Notes: generated from the sequence alone by a model not told the origin. DNA of 64,000 nt from Sarcocystis neurona (GCA_000727475.1 KL647291.1:4288828-4352827), one strand, 5' to 3'. Shown: positions 34,954 through 47,289, counted from the first letter of the stretch. Numbers and translations: made by a program.

Positions 34954-36119
34954 TACGTGCTGTCCACATGTATATATGCTATCTTCGCAGCCCACACACA
35001 CATACTGAGATGCTGCGGCATTCTTGCAAAGGTCAAGCGTGCAGAGGTGAAACGTAGGCAGCTACCACACATACGTGTATATCCCAGACAAAGAAACCCT
35101 CGTGTCTACATAACCCCTGCCTGTATAGGGCACATCCGCGTGGGTAAGAGCTGTTCACACACTTTTCCTTTAGATTTACCTTGCATGTCTAGATTCCTGA
35201 ATAGACATATATATCTATATATGTATAGGCATACGTTTGCATGTATTTGCATGTCACTCGTGCATCTGTAAACAGGCTCACATGAGGAAAGCTTCCCTTC
35301 ATGTACAGGTAGCACAGAAGTTTGTCGGGGTAAAGACAGCTGTTTATACCTATGTATAATATATATGTGGAGAAAGAGAGAGTGATATTCGTATACGTGT
35401 GTGAATGTCTACATGGTGTCTTGCCACGTGGTGGGTCCGTCTCTCTCGCCACCTCGTGCGGCACGGGAAATACGTACATTACATAGGCGGTACCGTTGCC
35501 TCGAACAATTACGCACGTGTGCAGGCATATTCAACGGTGGGCGGTGAGTCATACTTATCAAGCTGTGTGTGGACAAATACGCATACATATATAGAAATAT
35601 ATATATATATGTAGAGGTGCGCATGTATATATATATAGATATATATATAGATAGATAGATATGTGTACACGTATCTGATGATATATTAATAGAAACTAAC
35701 GTCTACAGCCCTGCGTGCAGAGAGGAATTCTCTCCCTGTTTCGCGGGGAAATACGGATACATTACACGCACATACGTCTTCGTGTGTAAGTGTACACCCA
35801 CACCGACCTACACTCGCAGAATTCGCTGCGCTTGTAACCTTGACGTGTGTTCTCATAATCACGTGTATGTACATAGCTGCGAGGACGCGTAGACCAGGGC
35901 GTCTCCGCCACCTCTTTACATCTACCTACCCATCTATCTATATGTATATACATATGTGGACAGATAGATAGGGATGGAGAAAGAAGACTAATATATATCT
36001 GCGTGTACGTATGTATATATATCTGTGTACATATATATTAGTTTGTGGACGTAGGAGTTAATTGCCCTCTTGGATTCGCTTGTGGCTACTGCTCTGCGTG
36101 GAGCAGCTTGCTGTTGCAG
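34954..36119 (+). other. Probable intron of the coiled-coil gene
   Basis: TA microsatellites and gatagata repeats, bounded by the gtacgt donor and a ttgctgttgcag acceptor. No competing gene seen. Confidence 0.5.
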
Positions 36120-36245
36120 CAGGACGACTTCTTTTTTCACCGAAGTGGAGAGTGGAAACGACAGCAGCAGGCCCTCGCTGCGGCTGCTGCTGCTCATCAG
36201 CAACAGCAAATGGAGCACTGGCGCCAAGCTCGTGCAGCAGTCCAG
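36120..36245 (+). CDS. Candidate middle exon of the coiled-coil gene
   Basis: 126 bases between acceptor ttgctgttgcag and donor gtgtgc. It reads QDDFFFHRSGEWKRQQQAL, a short Ala run, then QQQQMEHWRQARAAVQ: charged, heptad-compatible helix. Phase 0 at both ends, matching the donor at 34953 and the acceptor at 39364. The open frame also extends upstream to about 36042, so an earlier acceptor (attag) is an alternative. Confidence 0.5.
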
Positions 36246-39200
36246 GTGTGCTGCCTAGACCTTTCTGCTATACTTTCTAACTGTATCCATATTTCAACAA
36301 CTTTATGGATACTTACTATACATATATCTATATATACGTCTATATATGTATATGTAGGTCTTCAAAACTGACAGGCGGTCTCCTGCTTTCTCTGTTTTGC
36401 TTCCCCATGTACGTATACAACCATATATGTGTAGACACACGTATTACGAATGTGGGTGGGGATATACGCAAATACAAAGAACGGCGTCACGCAGCCTGGG
36501 TGGCCACGCTCCTGAAAGCATCTTCTGATCTTTGTTTCCTCCCCTTTTCTTCGTCCACACGCTATATAGATAGATAGATAGACAGAGAGATAACAAAGCA
36601 GATACACGCGCCTGTTCCCAGCTATCCACACGTGCGATTGCATGCGCTCACGTCGCTGTATAATTCGGTATTGTGTGGACACGCGGTCCCGGCGTGAGCC
36701 CTGGCTTTCAAGAGTCGAGGTACCGTCTTTGCTAGGACGTCCTCTTCTCTCCCTTGTTTTCCCCCCTGATCGATATAGAGACTCTACAAAGGGATGGCTG
36801 CGTCCTGTACGTCGATGTACACTTCTTCCCGCGCAGCGCGCCTGCTGCTGCTGGCTGCTCGCCTTCTTCTTCCCCTCCTCGTCTCTCTTTCCTAGACGCC
36901 CTTGGGAGGAGGTGTATGGCTCCAAAAGCCTACGTGCAAAGATATCTACAAGAGAGGCTTCTCACCTTTGGCCCGTCTATGCATAAAAAGTGCCACAGCA
37001 ATAAAGCGCTGCTGCTGCTAGGAAGGTGCACTATTTGTCACCTTTGTGTTCAGCGTGCTACAGCAGCTGCTGAGAGGCCCGTGCTGCTGCTGCTTCTGCG
37101 GCTCAGCAGACTGCAGGCTGTCGCTGCTTCTTTTTTCAGCTTCTCTCACTGCCACTGCGAGATGCATACGCCGCCCGGGAGACCGTCTATTTACGTTCTG
37201 GCCTTTCTTGATGGGTCTGCGTGTGGTAAATTAGATCAGGAAGGAGATTCACTTGTTGGGATGTGCTGTGTCTGAGCTGGTCTCTGTCTTTTCGCATGTT
37301 TCCCTACAAGTCAGTTCGTACACATTGTGTCCGTAATCACCTCTGCGACAGTGTCTTCCCGGCTTCCTTGTCTGTCCCTATCTCGAGTAGAACTTTTTCA
37401 TTGCATGTGTCTCGTCACGTATCTCTGCGTATACTACCGTGACTATCCGACTACCCAGGTGTACATATCTATTTCCAGTTATTCGTTCGCCCTCTGCCTG
37501 GACGTCCCTGTATTTTCCCGCCGGCCTTCCTGTGTATTCACTGTCGCATTTCTCCGTACGTGGACTTGTTCGTCGCCCGTGTCGTCAGACGCACGTGCAG
37601 AAGAAACCAACATTTCATGAAGGACCGCTGCACTTCTCTATTCAAAAACTGACTTCTCCGCCTCTGCGAACGCGTGTTTTATTTCTCTCTTTTGACTGGG
37701 CTCCGAGTGGTCAGCAGTCTGGTCACTGCGTCCTGACTCTAGTCTATCTGTGCGTCGACCGAGTGTGAAACCGCCAAAAGTCTATTGGCTACTCAAGCGT
37801 GCACATCTCTCTCCCTAGGTTTATCGCCTCGTAAGCGTCTTCACGAGTGCGACGTGTTTGTCACTCGGTGGGTGGCTATTATGCGGATGAAGTCTGCGTA
37901 CATCTGTAGAGACCTGAGTTTCTGGCCTTCCTCCGTCAGTGGAAGACATGAAGTCTCAAGCGTTTTGCCGTTGTTCTGCTATTCCCACGCTCCTGCTGTG
38001 CAGCATAACTTCTTCCCTTCTCTGAGAGGATTCCTTGTCTCCCGAACTGTCTTGACGGGTGCTGCGTGTCTGCCAGCCCAGGCCCGTGTCGTATGTGCGA
38101 ATATTTCTGCCTGTTAGAGTAGCAGGTAGAGGACTAAGAATAGCAAAAGCAAAAGCATTTGTAGCAGCAGTTCTCCTAGTAACACTACCAGGAGTGGAAG
38201 TAAGCGCGTTACAGCAGCATCACTGCTGGCAAAATCAGTGCCACTGGGGCTGGTGCTGAGGCAGACTGGGTAGCGGCGATTGCGCTTCGGTTCTTCTGAC
38301 TCCTACCGCTGGTGGTGATACCTGTGCAAATGCTGCTTCTGCTGCCGTCACCGAGCCTGGGTGCTGCTCTGGTGTAGCTCCAGCTCAATCAACTTCTGCC
38401 GCTCCCTGGGTGCTGACTCTAGTATTGTTGCTACTCCTGCTGGTTTTTGTCGTGACCCTGTTGCTGCGACTACTTCTACCATCGCTAGCGGTTTACCTGC
38501 CTCCGCAGCAACTGCTGCTAAGGTTCCTGCGGTTTTCATCCCCGCTGCAAGTCGTAGTGCTGTTGTTGTTACCGCTGCTACCGTCGCGAGAGCTGCTACT
38601 GGTGCCTTCTTTGCTGGGGCTGCCGCTGATTTTATGCGCGCAGGTACGAATTCCATCACGTCGACTGTTGCTGGTCCTGTCGCTGCTGGTGCAGTTGAAC
38701 CTGTTGTTACTACTGCTGCAGTTGCTGCTTCTTTCAAGGCTGCTGCTGTTTCTGTGTCCGGCACTACTTCCAACGTTACTTATGAGACCGTTCCAGTACT
38801 GCTGTTTTCCTGGCCAGTGATGCTCCGGCTGCTCTTGCCACTGTGGCGGGTATTGCCGCTGCTGTTGTCGATTCTTCCACAGGTGCGGTAGCTCGTCCTG
38901 ACAGTAGGTAACTCGTGCTGCTGCTACAAACAGCTGCTATGTATGAGAGTGCTACCGATATACTGCTGCTGCTCGTGCAATGTGGCCAGCTCCTCCTGGC
39001 TGCTGGTAAACGCCCTGCTGCAGCATCTCTACCCAGGCCGCGATGCCCGTTCTGTTTCTGCCATCGTACCCTGAACGTGGCGCGGGGTGTTTGTGGATGC
39101 GGCTGCTGCGACGCCCCGCAGCTCATCTGGATTGGTGTCGCGCTTCTTGCGGAGGACGTGCTGGCAGTGCTGCTGCTGGTGCAGATGGAGACGGTAGTGG

Positions 39201-39363
39201 CGGGGGATGCTGCGGCGCCTGTTTCGGGTCGCCACCTCTGCTGATTCTGCTTCTGCACGTTCTCCTGCAGTTAACTTTGCTGCCGCTGCCCTTGACGCTG
39301 CTGATTTTCCGATCGTTGCCGCTAATACTCCTCGTGGGGCAGATGCTGGTGCCACTGCTGCAG
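36246..39363. other. Probable intron or unassigned DNA
   Basis: Contains TA repeats (36300-36600), pyrimidine-rich non-repetitive DNA (36700-38100) and a CTG/GCT-rich block (38270-39300) with Ala-rich frames on both strands. Frames of 90-170 codons exist but none shows a recognisable domain. One plus-strand frame around 36754-37270 includes a non-repetitive basic stretch (PKAYVQRYLQERLLTFG) and could hold another exon. Confidence 0.4.
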
Positions 39364-39519
39364 GAGCTGAAGAGGCAGCAGCAGGCACTACATCAAGCAA
39401 AGCGTGAGCTTCTTGCTGAACAGCGACGCCGCCGCCGTCTAAGCGGATTGCTGCTACAGTCGCAGCATGCAATCAGGCAGCAGGAACTGCTCAATGACAA
39501 GTACGAGCTTCTTTTATGA
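39364..39519 (+). CDS. Candidate terminal exon of the coiled-coil gene
   Basis: After a ctgctgcag acceptor the frame reads ELKRQQQALHQAKRELLAEQ, a run of five Arg, then LSGLLLQSQHAIRQQELL and ends NDKYELLL with TGA at 39517. It is an uninterrupted predicted coiled coil of 51 residues with a natural stop and phase 0 start, so it extends the helix of the preceding candidate exon. The acceptor has a weak pyrimidine tract, so the exact start may differ. Confidence 0.5.
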   Translation, partial: ELKRQQQALHQAKRELLAEQRRRRRLSGLLLQSQHAIRQQELLNDKYELLL

Positions 39520-40653
39520 AACTAACAGCTACGCTTCTGGATGTCCATACCTCCCCTGCTATTGAAGTATATATGTAAATATACAGCCACACACATGTTA
39601 GGTATACACACAGAAAGGTAGACACACTGTTTCTCTGTATCTCGCGCTTAAATTCTCTCTCTCCACTCGTATATTTGAATATACACATCTCTGTAGTTTA
39701 TGAAATATTTACTTGAAGCATACGTAAGAGTGCAGGTAAATCAGTACGGTTGGGCCCTCGCGTATCACATGGGTCTACACACATACGTGTATCTACATAC
39801 GTATACAATATACCCAGAGCTTGATCTTGCTCGTAGAAGACGCTACAAGGTTATTCTATGCAGGTGCCAATGTGCCTGTCTTACCCTTTCCACTGGATAT
39901 CCATACAAACACATATACGTGCGTGTCTCTTGTATTTCTGCCCTATACTTTCGTATCTAGGTAGACGTATACATGTGCTTAAATGATGCCTGCAATACGC
40001 AGCGAGCAGCGCACGCTCGGATGCCTCACGCTTGCGCAGAGGCTCGCCTGCGTCCGTCTAAGATGACCGATAAGTTGACGTTGTATGCGTTTTCATACAA
40101 GCCGTCGCAAGATGACGCACGGAGCGCGAGTGTACATACACCGCAGTGGACGAGCGACAGGAGAAGTGCAGTGGGATCTGTCCGTGTACGCGTGTGTCTT
40201 TGACTGCGTCGTTCTCAGATGGGCCAGAGGCGGGCAGTCTCCGCTGTATGTACACTCCGCGGCACCGGTACACAACGGCGGATAGGCAGATAGACAGGAA
40301 GGTAGACAGATACAGATAGACAGATAGATGGATAGATAGATAAATATATCAGCTGGTATAAAAGAGTAGAAGCCGACTTACAGAATGCTACCACGCTCTT
40401 CCATAGAGATATACAACCCATCGAAGAGTTGGGGGACTGAAGGCGGTTGGGTGTCTCTGGGGCGTGCGCCGGTACATTTGTACGTACATATATATATATG
40501 CATGCAACTTTACAACCATATACTACTAAGTACGCCTGTGTACTATATTTCTTCACGCACACGTATATATCCATGAACACACACAAACAAGTACATTCAC
40601 GAATACAAATACATAGTTTTAAGCGCCAAAACGTACCTCCCATCCACGCGCGC
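39520..40653. other. Intergenic, no gene seen
   Basis: TA repeats, gatagata repeats (40280-40350) and short frames only. It separates two plus-strand coding regions and presumably contains the promoter of the gene at 40738. Confidence 0.5.
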
Positions 40654-40737
40654 ATGCAGGAATGTGTTGCTTTCTGCCTCACGGGAATGCGCAGACTGAA
40701 GAAGCGACTGTTGTCTCGTCTCACGTGTCGTACTGCC

Positions 40738-42966
40738 ATGTCGCGCCCGGTCAAAGGAGAGAAAGTCTCGCCTGCGGCTGCACCCGCAACGGCGGCAGGA
40801 GTACACTCACCTAGAGCGGCAGCAGCGCAAGCAGGAGTTCAGACACTAAAGACAGGAAGGACGCCTACACCACCAGTAGCAGCCACCGGATACGCGCGCG
40901 CCCGAATACCGATTGCGCGAGAAGCAGGAGGAGCAGCAGCAGGTGCCAGAGCAAGAGGAGCAGTTCCAAGATTTGGAGCAATAGAAGGAGCTGTAGCTGA
41001 CGCAAACAACGGAGGGACAATAGCAGCAGAAGGGCAGAAGGTGTCTGTGTATAGTGTCGAGAGGAGTCAATGTCGCTGCGCGTGTCCTTCTGCAAAGCAA
41101 CCGCCGGAGTCGGGATGCGCGCGTGCCTCAGTTCTGGCAGAGGAAAGAGCAGCTTTTGAAACGGCTCTACACACCTGCCACTGCAGAGAAGTGGAATTGC
41201 TGCGGGTTCTTCGGCAGCAGCAGCAGCTCATTGTGATGCTAGAAAACGAGGTACAAAGTGGTAGACAGCAACTGCAGCAGCGGAAAGGACGGAGCGAGCA
41301 GCTGCAAGAGCAGCGGCAGCAAGGTGGGCACCAGCACCTGCAGGGGACGAACGGAAGGCAAGGACAAGCGGTATGCGGCAACCACCAGCGTCAAGGACGG
41401 AGGCAGCAGCAGCAGACACCGGATAGCAGCCCCTCGGAAGAGGAGGGACAGCAACCAGAAGACCAGGGAGAGGTGAGAGCGGTGCGAGTGGAGGAGAAGG
41501 AGCGGCGGGGGGAGGGGCAGCTGCAAAGGAAGGGACATGCTGGTTCACACGGCGTAACTTCGGGCTGCATCAGCCAGCAACCGGACGACCAGCGACAGCA
41601 GCAACAACAGCAGCGGCGAGAAAAGTGGCAACGCCGGGAGCCTGAACAGCAACAGGGAAGGCTGCGAAGGCAATCACCGGTGCGTAATAGCCCTGAACGA
41701 AGTACTACGAGGACTATCGAAGACTGCAGCGGCAACAAAAGTGCGTTGATTGCTGCCACCAATAGTCCCACGGGTGGGAGCGGCAGCCGTTGCAACCGAA
41801 GCAACAGCGGCAGCAGAGGAAAAAGGAAGACCAGCAGGAGCAGCAGGAGCACGGAAAGCGGGAATGTCAACTGCGGAAGTAGCAGCAATGAAAGGAAGAA
41901 AAGGGAACGGCAAAGAGACAGAGAAGCTTTCTCTCACTCTCCTGATCTCCTCTTGCGAAAGGCTGCCGAAGCCTTGCGGGCTTACTGTAGAATAGAACAG
42001 TCTAGTGCTGTTAATCCTGCTGGTGGAGCAACAACAGCACGGGGGGATCTCGACCAAGAGCCTCGGTTGGCTGCTGCAGGTGCTGTCGTTGTGGGCAGAT
42101 TACTCCAGATAGAAAAAATAAAGCCGCAAACTTCTAGTAGCGCCAGCATCAAGACTAAGGTGGATAAGACGAGCGGCTTGACCACGCGCGCCACCTCCTG
42201 CAGCTCGCTGCTGTCGCGTCCTCCTACGACGGCCTCTTCTCCTCCTGCTGCTACGCGCGACAGCAGCGCTTCAACAAAAAAAGCAGTCTCGTCTTCTATC
42301 GGGCGGATGACGCCGCCAGAGGTGGCTACATTGGCAGGCGCAGGGGCAGCGACACAGTCTCCCGCGAGACCAGTAGAACAATCTGCATCAGCGGCAGACG
42401 GGTGTCGGCTTAGACGTACTGCTTGTGATGAAGTAACTGCGTTTTCCTTCCTCCCTCCTGCACCGTCGCCTGCGCACCCACCACGAGAAAGGTTGGCGGT
42501 TACTACCTCTGCACGTTCTGCTGCGTCCCTTGCGGCTGCTGCTCTGTCGGATGCTGCTTCCTCTGGCGCTGCTGCTGTGCCTGGTTCCCGTGATGCTGCA
42601 GCAGCCTTCGATGGTGGAGAAAACATCTGTGCACGCCGGCGAGCACTGCAAACTACGAAAGCGGGTGTAGGTACTTTCAAACGCCGCCCGCTTGCTGCCG
42701 CTGCTGTTGGTGTTGCTCGGGCGGCTTTTGGTGATACCGACACAGAGGACAGCAGTCTTTTTACTGAAGAAACGTTTTCTGCTGCATCTTCTGCAGCGGG
42801 GCGCTCTTGGTGTTCTCTTGGAATGCAGACAACAGCAACGGCGAAAGAGACTTCGCACGAGTCACTCTTTAGTCTGGCAGAAACTGAGACAATCAAAGCT
42901 GCAAAAAAGTACATGCTTCTCTTTGAGTCAGATTCATTCCCCATTCACGTCAGCAAGGAGACTTAG
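40738..42966 (+). CDS. Hypothetical Gln/Ala/Ser-rich protein, 742 residues
   Basis: Single uninterrupted frame from ATG at 40738 (MSRPVKGEKVSPAAAPATAA) to TAG at 42964; earlier in-frame ATGs at 40654 and 40696 would add up to 28 residues. Basic N-terminus, then a non-repetitive helix rich in Glu and Gln (ERAAFETALHTCHCREVE, LLRVLRQQQQLIVMLENEVQ) that looks like a coiled coil, then Gln/Arg-rich and Ser/Asn/Gly-rich low complexity, an Ala/Ser-rich segment, and an acidic C-terminus (DTDTEDSSLFTEETF) ending SLAETETIKAAKKYMLLFE. No transmembrane segment or signal peptide. A 320-codon antisense frame (42944-41982) is also open, so strand is not certain, though CAG sense orientation favours this strand. 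Function unknown. Confidence 0.55.
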   Translation: MSRPVKGEKVSPAAAPATAAGVHSPRAAAAQAGVQTLKTGRTPTPPVAATGYARARIPIAREAGGAAAGARARGAVPRFGAIEGAVADANNGGTIAAEGQKVSVYSVERSQCRCACPSAKQPPESGCARASVLAEERAAFETALHTCHCREVELLRVLRQQQQLIVMLENEVQSGRQQLQQRKGRSEQLQEQRQQGGHQHLQGTNGRQGQAVCGNHQRQGRRQQQQTPDSSPSEEEGQQPEDQGEVRAVRVEEKERRGEGQLQRKGHAGSHGVTSGCISQQPDDQRQQQQQQRREKWQRREPEQQQGRLRRQSPVRNSPERSTTRTIEDCSGNKSALIAATNSPTGGSGSRCNRSNSGSRGKRKTSRSSRSTESGNVNCGSSSNERKKRERQRDREAFSHSPDLLLRKAAEALRAYCRIEQSSAVNPAGGATTARGDLDQEPRLAAAGAVVVGRLLQIEKIKPQTSSSASIKTKVDKTSGLTTRATSCSSLLSRPPTTASSPPAATRDSSASTKKAVSSSIGRMTPPEVATLAGAGAATQSPARPVEQSASAADGCRLRRTACDEVTAFSFLPPAPSPAHPPRERLAVTTSARSAASLAAAALSDAASSGAAAVPGSRDAAAAFDGGENICARRRALQTTKAGVGTFKRRPLAAAAVGVARAAFGDTDTEDSSLFTEETFSAASSAAGRSWCSLGMQTTATAKETSHESLFSLAETETIKAAKKYMLLFESDSFPIHVSKET

Positions 42967-45381
42967 CAGCCAATCGCATGAGCTACTGCTCCTCCAGGCG
43001 TCTACAGAGGCTGCAGTTTTCTGCTGTTGCTGGGGTTGCGACTCTTCATATTGCTGCTAATATTCCTGGTGTTTCTGCTTGATATTCCACCGGTCCTCTG
43101 CTAGCTGGTGCTGCTCTTCCAGCTGCTACAAGTGGCTACGAGTTAGCTCAACGCTGTTGCTGCACACGGCTGTCCCTGGTCCTGCTGCTGCCGCGACCAG
43201 CCTTGTTTCTGCTGTTAACACTTCTGTTGGTTGCTCGGCCACCGGCGGCGTGAAGGCTTTAGATTAAGGCAGCAGACGAAGAAAAGCGATAATCCTTTAC
43301 CTTTGTGTCTTTGTCTTGCAAAAGTCTCTTCAGCACGCACCCTGCAGATGCGATCCGCGTACGACAAGTGCACACAAACACCCATGCGCATATATATGTA
43401 TATAGATGACAACCCGCATAGCTGTTCCGAGAGGGAGAAACAAAACACAATGTTAACGGGGGAGTGGAATAACGTAAGAAAAACATATATTATTTTGTCC
43501 AAATATATGCATAGATCAACCAACGCATATGTAGTTGATTGATCTGAAATATAGAAACGTGCAAGCGGAAGGAGAAGGTGTTGTCGAAGCTGCGGAGACA
43601 GCGCCTCTTGATTGCAACAAGATACGAAAGCATCGACAGAAGAGATACCTCTACTTTTGAGGTCTCGTGCGTGCAGCAGCAACACTTCGCGAGACGATCT
43701 GGAACAGATGCAGCTGTTTTTCGCGACCAGCACGGCGAGTTTCAGAGGCGCATGGCCTGAGAACAGTCGAGCAACAGAGCGCACTTCTTGCGTGTAGTCG
43801 CTGTGTTTCTGCTGTTAGGGAGCACCAAATGGCGAACCCGCTTCCTCCGCTGCTCGTTGCGACAGCATTCTTCAGCTGCTGCTTGGACTGGAAGGTATAC
43901 GATGCTGCTCCTGCAAAAAACGTGAAAATGCTTCTGCTGGTGCTGCTGCATGGGGCCATGTGTAATGAAAGCGTCTGCCGGTGTGGAGCAAAGTCAGACG
44001 GACGAACTTCTGACTTTGCTGCAAGCGGAGAGATTTCTGCTACTGCATGTCGTATTGTGAGGCGGAACTTTTTCCTGCAAGCGTCACTTGGCACAGAAAG
44101 CTGCATTAACACCCGCCTGTACGGGTAAGTGGACAGAAAAGTTTCTGCGGAGAGTTGAAGCGCTAGAAAGGACGGCGGCCGGCTGCTAATGCTTATGCGG
44201 CAGGTTGAGGTCGCGCCACTATTGCTTATATCGATAGGTAGGAAGAGCTCCTCCGCTGTTCTGGAGGTAGAAGACAGGACAACGTGTCTTGCGAGGGCGC
44301 ACGAAGGATGGTCTGATGGTGTTGTGTGGCGCCAAACGGGGTTCTTCTGTTGCCGGTAGAGACGGTAGGTATGCAGAGGTGCCTGTGCTGCTGTCTGGCT
44401 GGGTGGAGAACTGCGCTGTGCGAGTGGTCGAAGAGAGGACTGCTACTATTTGTAAAACGACTTGTCAGTGTTACGCCGGCTTCCTGATTAGCAGTGGCGG
44501 AAGTGGGAGAGCAGCGATTGCTTGCGACGGTTAAAGCAGCTTACGTGCAGTGGCAAGTGGAAAAGTGATTTCATGCAGGAGTGCAAGTGCTGTTCAGCAG
44601 AAGTGGCAACAGTAGTATCACCATCAATCCGTTAGCCACAGCCGGCGCATGCGATCTGGACACAACAGGCGAACCAACAACAGCCGAAGCTGTAACATCA
44701 GGAGCAGTTACACTAGTAACGCAAGCGACACCTGGAGTGACACTGGTACCGGCAATTTAAGAGCCGGAACAGCAGCAGCGGCAACAGGCCAGACAGCATT
44801 AGCAGTTGCTAACGCAGCAGAATCACCAGCACCAGGTTGTCAAGCAGGGGGAAGAGATGTCTCGGATACGGGAGGTAGACAGCACCAGGCAAATTATGTT
44901 GCACAACTGACGTCGACAAACAGATTCACGCGCCCACCTTCCGCCAGTGCGCGCGTGAGCAACAAACAGAAGAGATCCTGGAACACACTTTTCCTAGTCA
45001 CTACGCTCTCTGGCTATTCAGTTCTTGTCAACCCTCACACTGCGTGATTACTTCAGCGCTTCTTTACTAGTCTGACGGGGTAGCGCGTATAAATGTGTAT
45101 ATATACGTATACACATATATACATATATATATATATTAGTGTACTTCTTTGTAAACACAGGATGAACTGTGTCCGGATAAATACAAGATAGTCAGATCTA
45201 AACATACATATATGCGCCATAGATGCGTGCTGTTGTGTGTACGCGAAGACGGATTTTTCAAAAAGTATATATGTGTACGTGCGCGTGCACAGGTGTGTAC
45301 GCGTATATCTGTGTAGGTGGGAGGGACCAGGAAAATGCTGTGCACTTTTCTTCACGGTGAGAAGGCAGGCAACTACAGAAC
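42967..45381. other. Unassigned, trinucleotide repeats decayed
   Basis: Holds a CTG-rich remnant (43000-43240) and moderately coding-like frames on both strands between 43560 and 44130 and at 44560-45050 (Ala/Thr/Val-rich), but competing frames prevent a call. TA repeats occupy 45080-45140. Confidence 0.4.
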
Positions 45382-45530
45382 CTGCCATTGAATAGGGAAA
45401 ATGTTCGATGTCACTTCTCTTTTGGTGTAGCAGGACGCAAGACACGCTTCGTATGATTTCACATCTACAGATAAAGTGAAAGTCGCATACGTAAAGTGGA
45501 AAATGTATGCACCTGGAGTAAAAGATTCTC
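45382..45530 (-). CDS. Candidate exon, beta-rich with two Cys
   Basis: Minus strand, acceptor gtgtgtaactttag, donor gttctg, 49 codons. Reads ESFTPGAYIFHFTYATFTLS, then VDVKSYEACLASC and ends NIFPIQWQ. The alternating hydrophobic pattern followed by S-Y-E-A-C loosely resembles the middle of plastocyanin/phytocyanin-type cupredoxins, but the copper-ligand His is not seen and no flanking exon was found. Treat as a possible exon of unknown function. Confidence 0.3.
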
Positions 45531-45556
45531 CTAAAGTTACACACAGAGGTCTTCGT

Positions 45557-45690
45557 GGCCGACGTGAGAGACCAGTAAATACGTGTATAGGTATTTGCGT
45601 ACGTATCCATACATGCGTATGTATGGCCGACGTGAGAGACGAGTAAATACGTGTATAGGTATTTGCGTATGTATCCGTATACCCGTGTAG
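45557..45690. repeat. 68-bp tandem duplication, recent
   Basis: ggccgacgtgagagac begins at 45557 and 45625. Over the first roughly 45 bases (through gtatttgcgta) the copies differ at only about two positions, so this is among the youngest duplications in the window. Confidence 0.85.
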
Positions 45691-47139
45691 ATTCTTATAT
45701 ATGCCTACTGTTAGGTGTATGTGTTTACGTGACAAAATGCAGTCCTCTTCTGTTTTCCCTTATGCACTTTTCTTTCTCGAACGCGCGCGCCTGCAAGTGT
45801 ACGACAGTTTTTGCACGTACGCGTGTTAAAAGCTTCTGACCTGGCAGCGTCGGCGCATGGGTTCAAATTGCTCTCTTTGTTTGTACACGTTTCTGCTAGA
45901 ACAGATGCTATCCGCGATCCACAACATCTCACGAATATGAAGCAAGTCTCGCTATGCATGCAGGCTCTGCCTGACTTACTGCGGCAGCGTCTGGTCATCC
46001 GCGTGTGCGTACTTGTGTAGAATTACGTGCAGGTGTAGTGCGAGCTGGTGAGAAAGCACTCGAGTAGCCACGCTTACTCATGTGACCTCTCTCTTTACAC
46101 CTTCTTTCTTGTCCGTGGATTTGACATACGTAGAGGTTGTGTCAGCCAGGTACCTATTCGTATTGGTACCGACGTCAATGGTGCACACACGTTTGCGCCT
46201 ACACCTTCTCCTACTTGTGTGTAAATTACGTCTTTGTAAGCAGAAAAGCTCATAGCTGTCTGCAGATACAAATGCAAACACGTGGTATGCACATTTTAAC
46301 CTCAGATACACATGTGCAAAACTATGTGTTACGTCAACTGCTTGACGCATCAAGCAGTTGATAAGGCGACACGTTATACATTCCTCTCAGACGTGCAGTG
46401 ATACTGAAGACATCGATGGTCTACAGCGGTCCGCTAGTGAATTTTTATAACGTGTGTGGTCGCAGTGCACACTTCTGCACACGCACCGAGGTTGTCGGCG
46501 TACATCTTCTTCTGCTACGTGGAACCAATCTTCCAGTACTCTAACGTTGCAGCGCCGTCTCATCCTTCTTCGACCTTGTCAGCCAGAGTGCAGTTGTAGA
46601 GATGCTTCTGGCAGAAGGTCATGAGTAAAGGCTGTTCTGACGACGCGAGTTCGTCTGGTGTGCCTACAGAGTTCCTTTGTTTGCACACTCCAGCAAGCTG
46701 CCTATACGAGAGGTCGCGAAAGAAACTCACTCTCTTCCGAAACTGGTACTAGTATCTCGATGAAAGAATTCAGTTCCTATCTGACCCCGTGGCCAGGGAA
46801 GGAGAAATAAACGATTCTGACTTGCATAATGAATGTTGATGCTCTCGTGATTAGATTATTAGATATTGCTTCACATGTACGATTGTGCGTGCATATACAT
46901 ACATAAACACGTAGATATCCAGTAAGCATTCAACTGCGTGTAGCGTGTAGTTGTGTTGTGTAAATATATTCGTATATACGTTCGACACTGTGTAATGGGT
47001 AATAGAGTGATGAGCTCTTTGTAAGATGCACAGAAACACCTCTTTACATTGAATCCATTTACAGTTATGTATGTTTATCTAGCGTGGCTACCGTGGTGGG
47101 CCAAATAAAAATGAGCCGTCGATAAAACTGTCGTAAACA

Positions 47140-47289
47140 ATGCACCGCGCACTGTTATACACATTGCTGCTCAGTGCAGCTTCTTTAGCGACAACAGAGA
47201 TTATGCTGGCCTGGGTAATGGAAAGTGCGACTTTTGCTAGGGCACGACAGGTGCCTTGCAGGTTTTACGTTGACAAGGAAACTGCTTGA
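47140..47289 (+). CDS. Small ORF with signal-peptide-like N-terminus
   Basis: ATG at 47140 starts MHRALLYTLLLSAASLATTE and the frame ends at TGA 47287 after 49 residues. The first 17 residues fit a secretory signal (basic n-region, Leu-rich core, small residues before a possible cleavage after Ala17). It could be the first exon of a secreted or GPI-anchored surface protein, a type common in Eimeria; a donor-like gtaatgg occurs after the Trp codon at residue 25. An opposite-strand frame also covers this interval. Confidence 0.25.
   Translation: MHRALLYTLLLSAASLATTEIMLAWVMESATFARARQVPCRFYVDKETA

Noticed and set aside
41982..42944. 320-codon minus-strand Ala/Ser-rich frame
   Set aside because: Opposite strand to the uninterrupted 742-residue frame; CAG orientation favours plus-strand coding, though it cannot be fully excluded.
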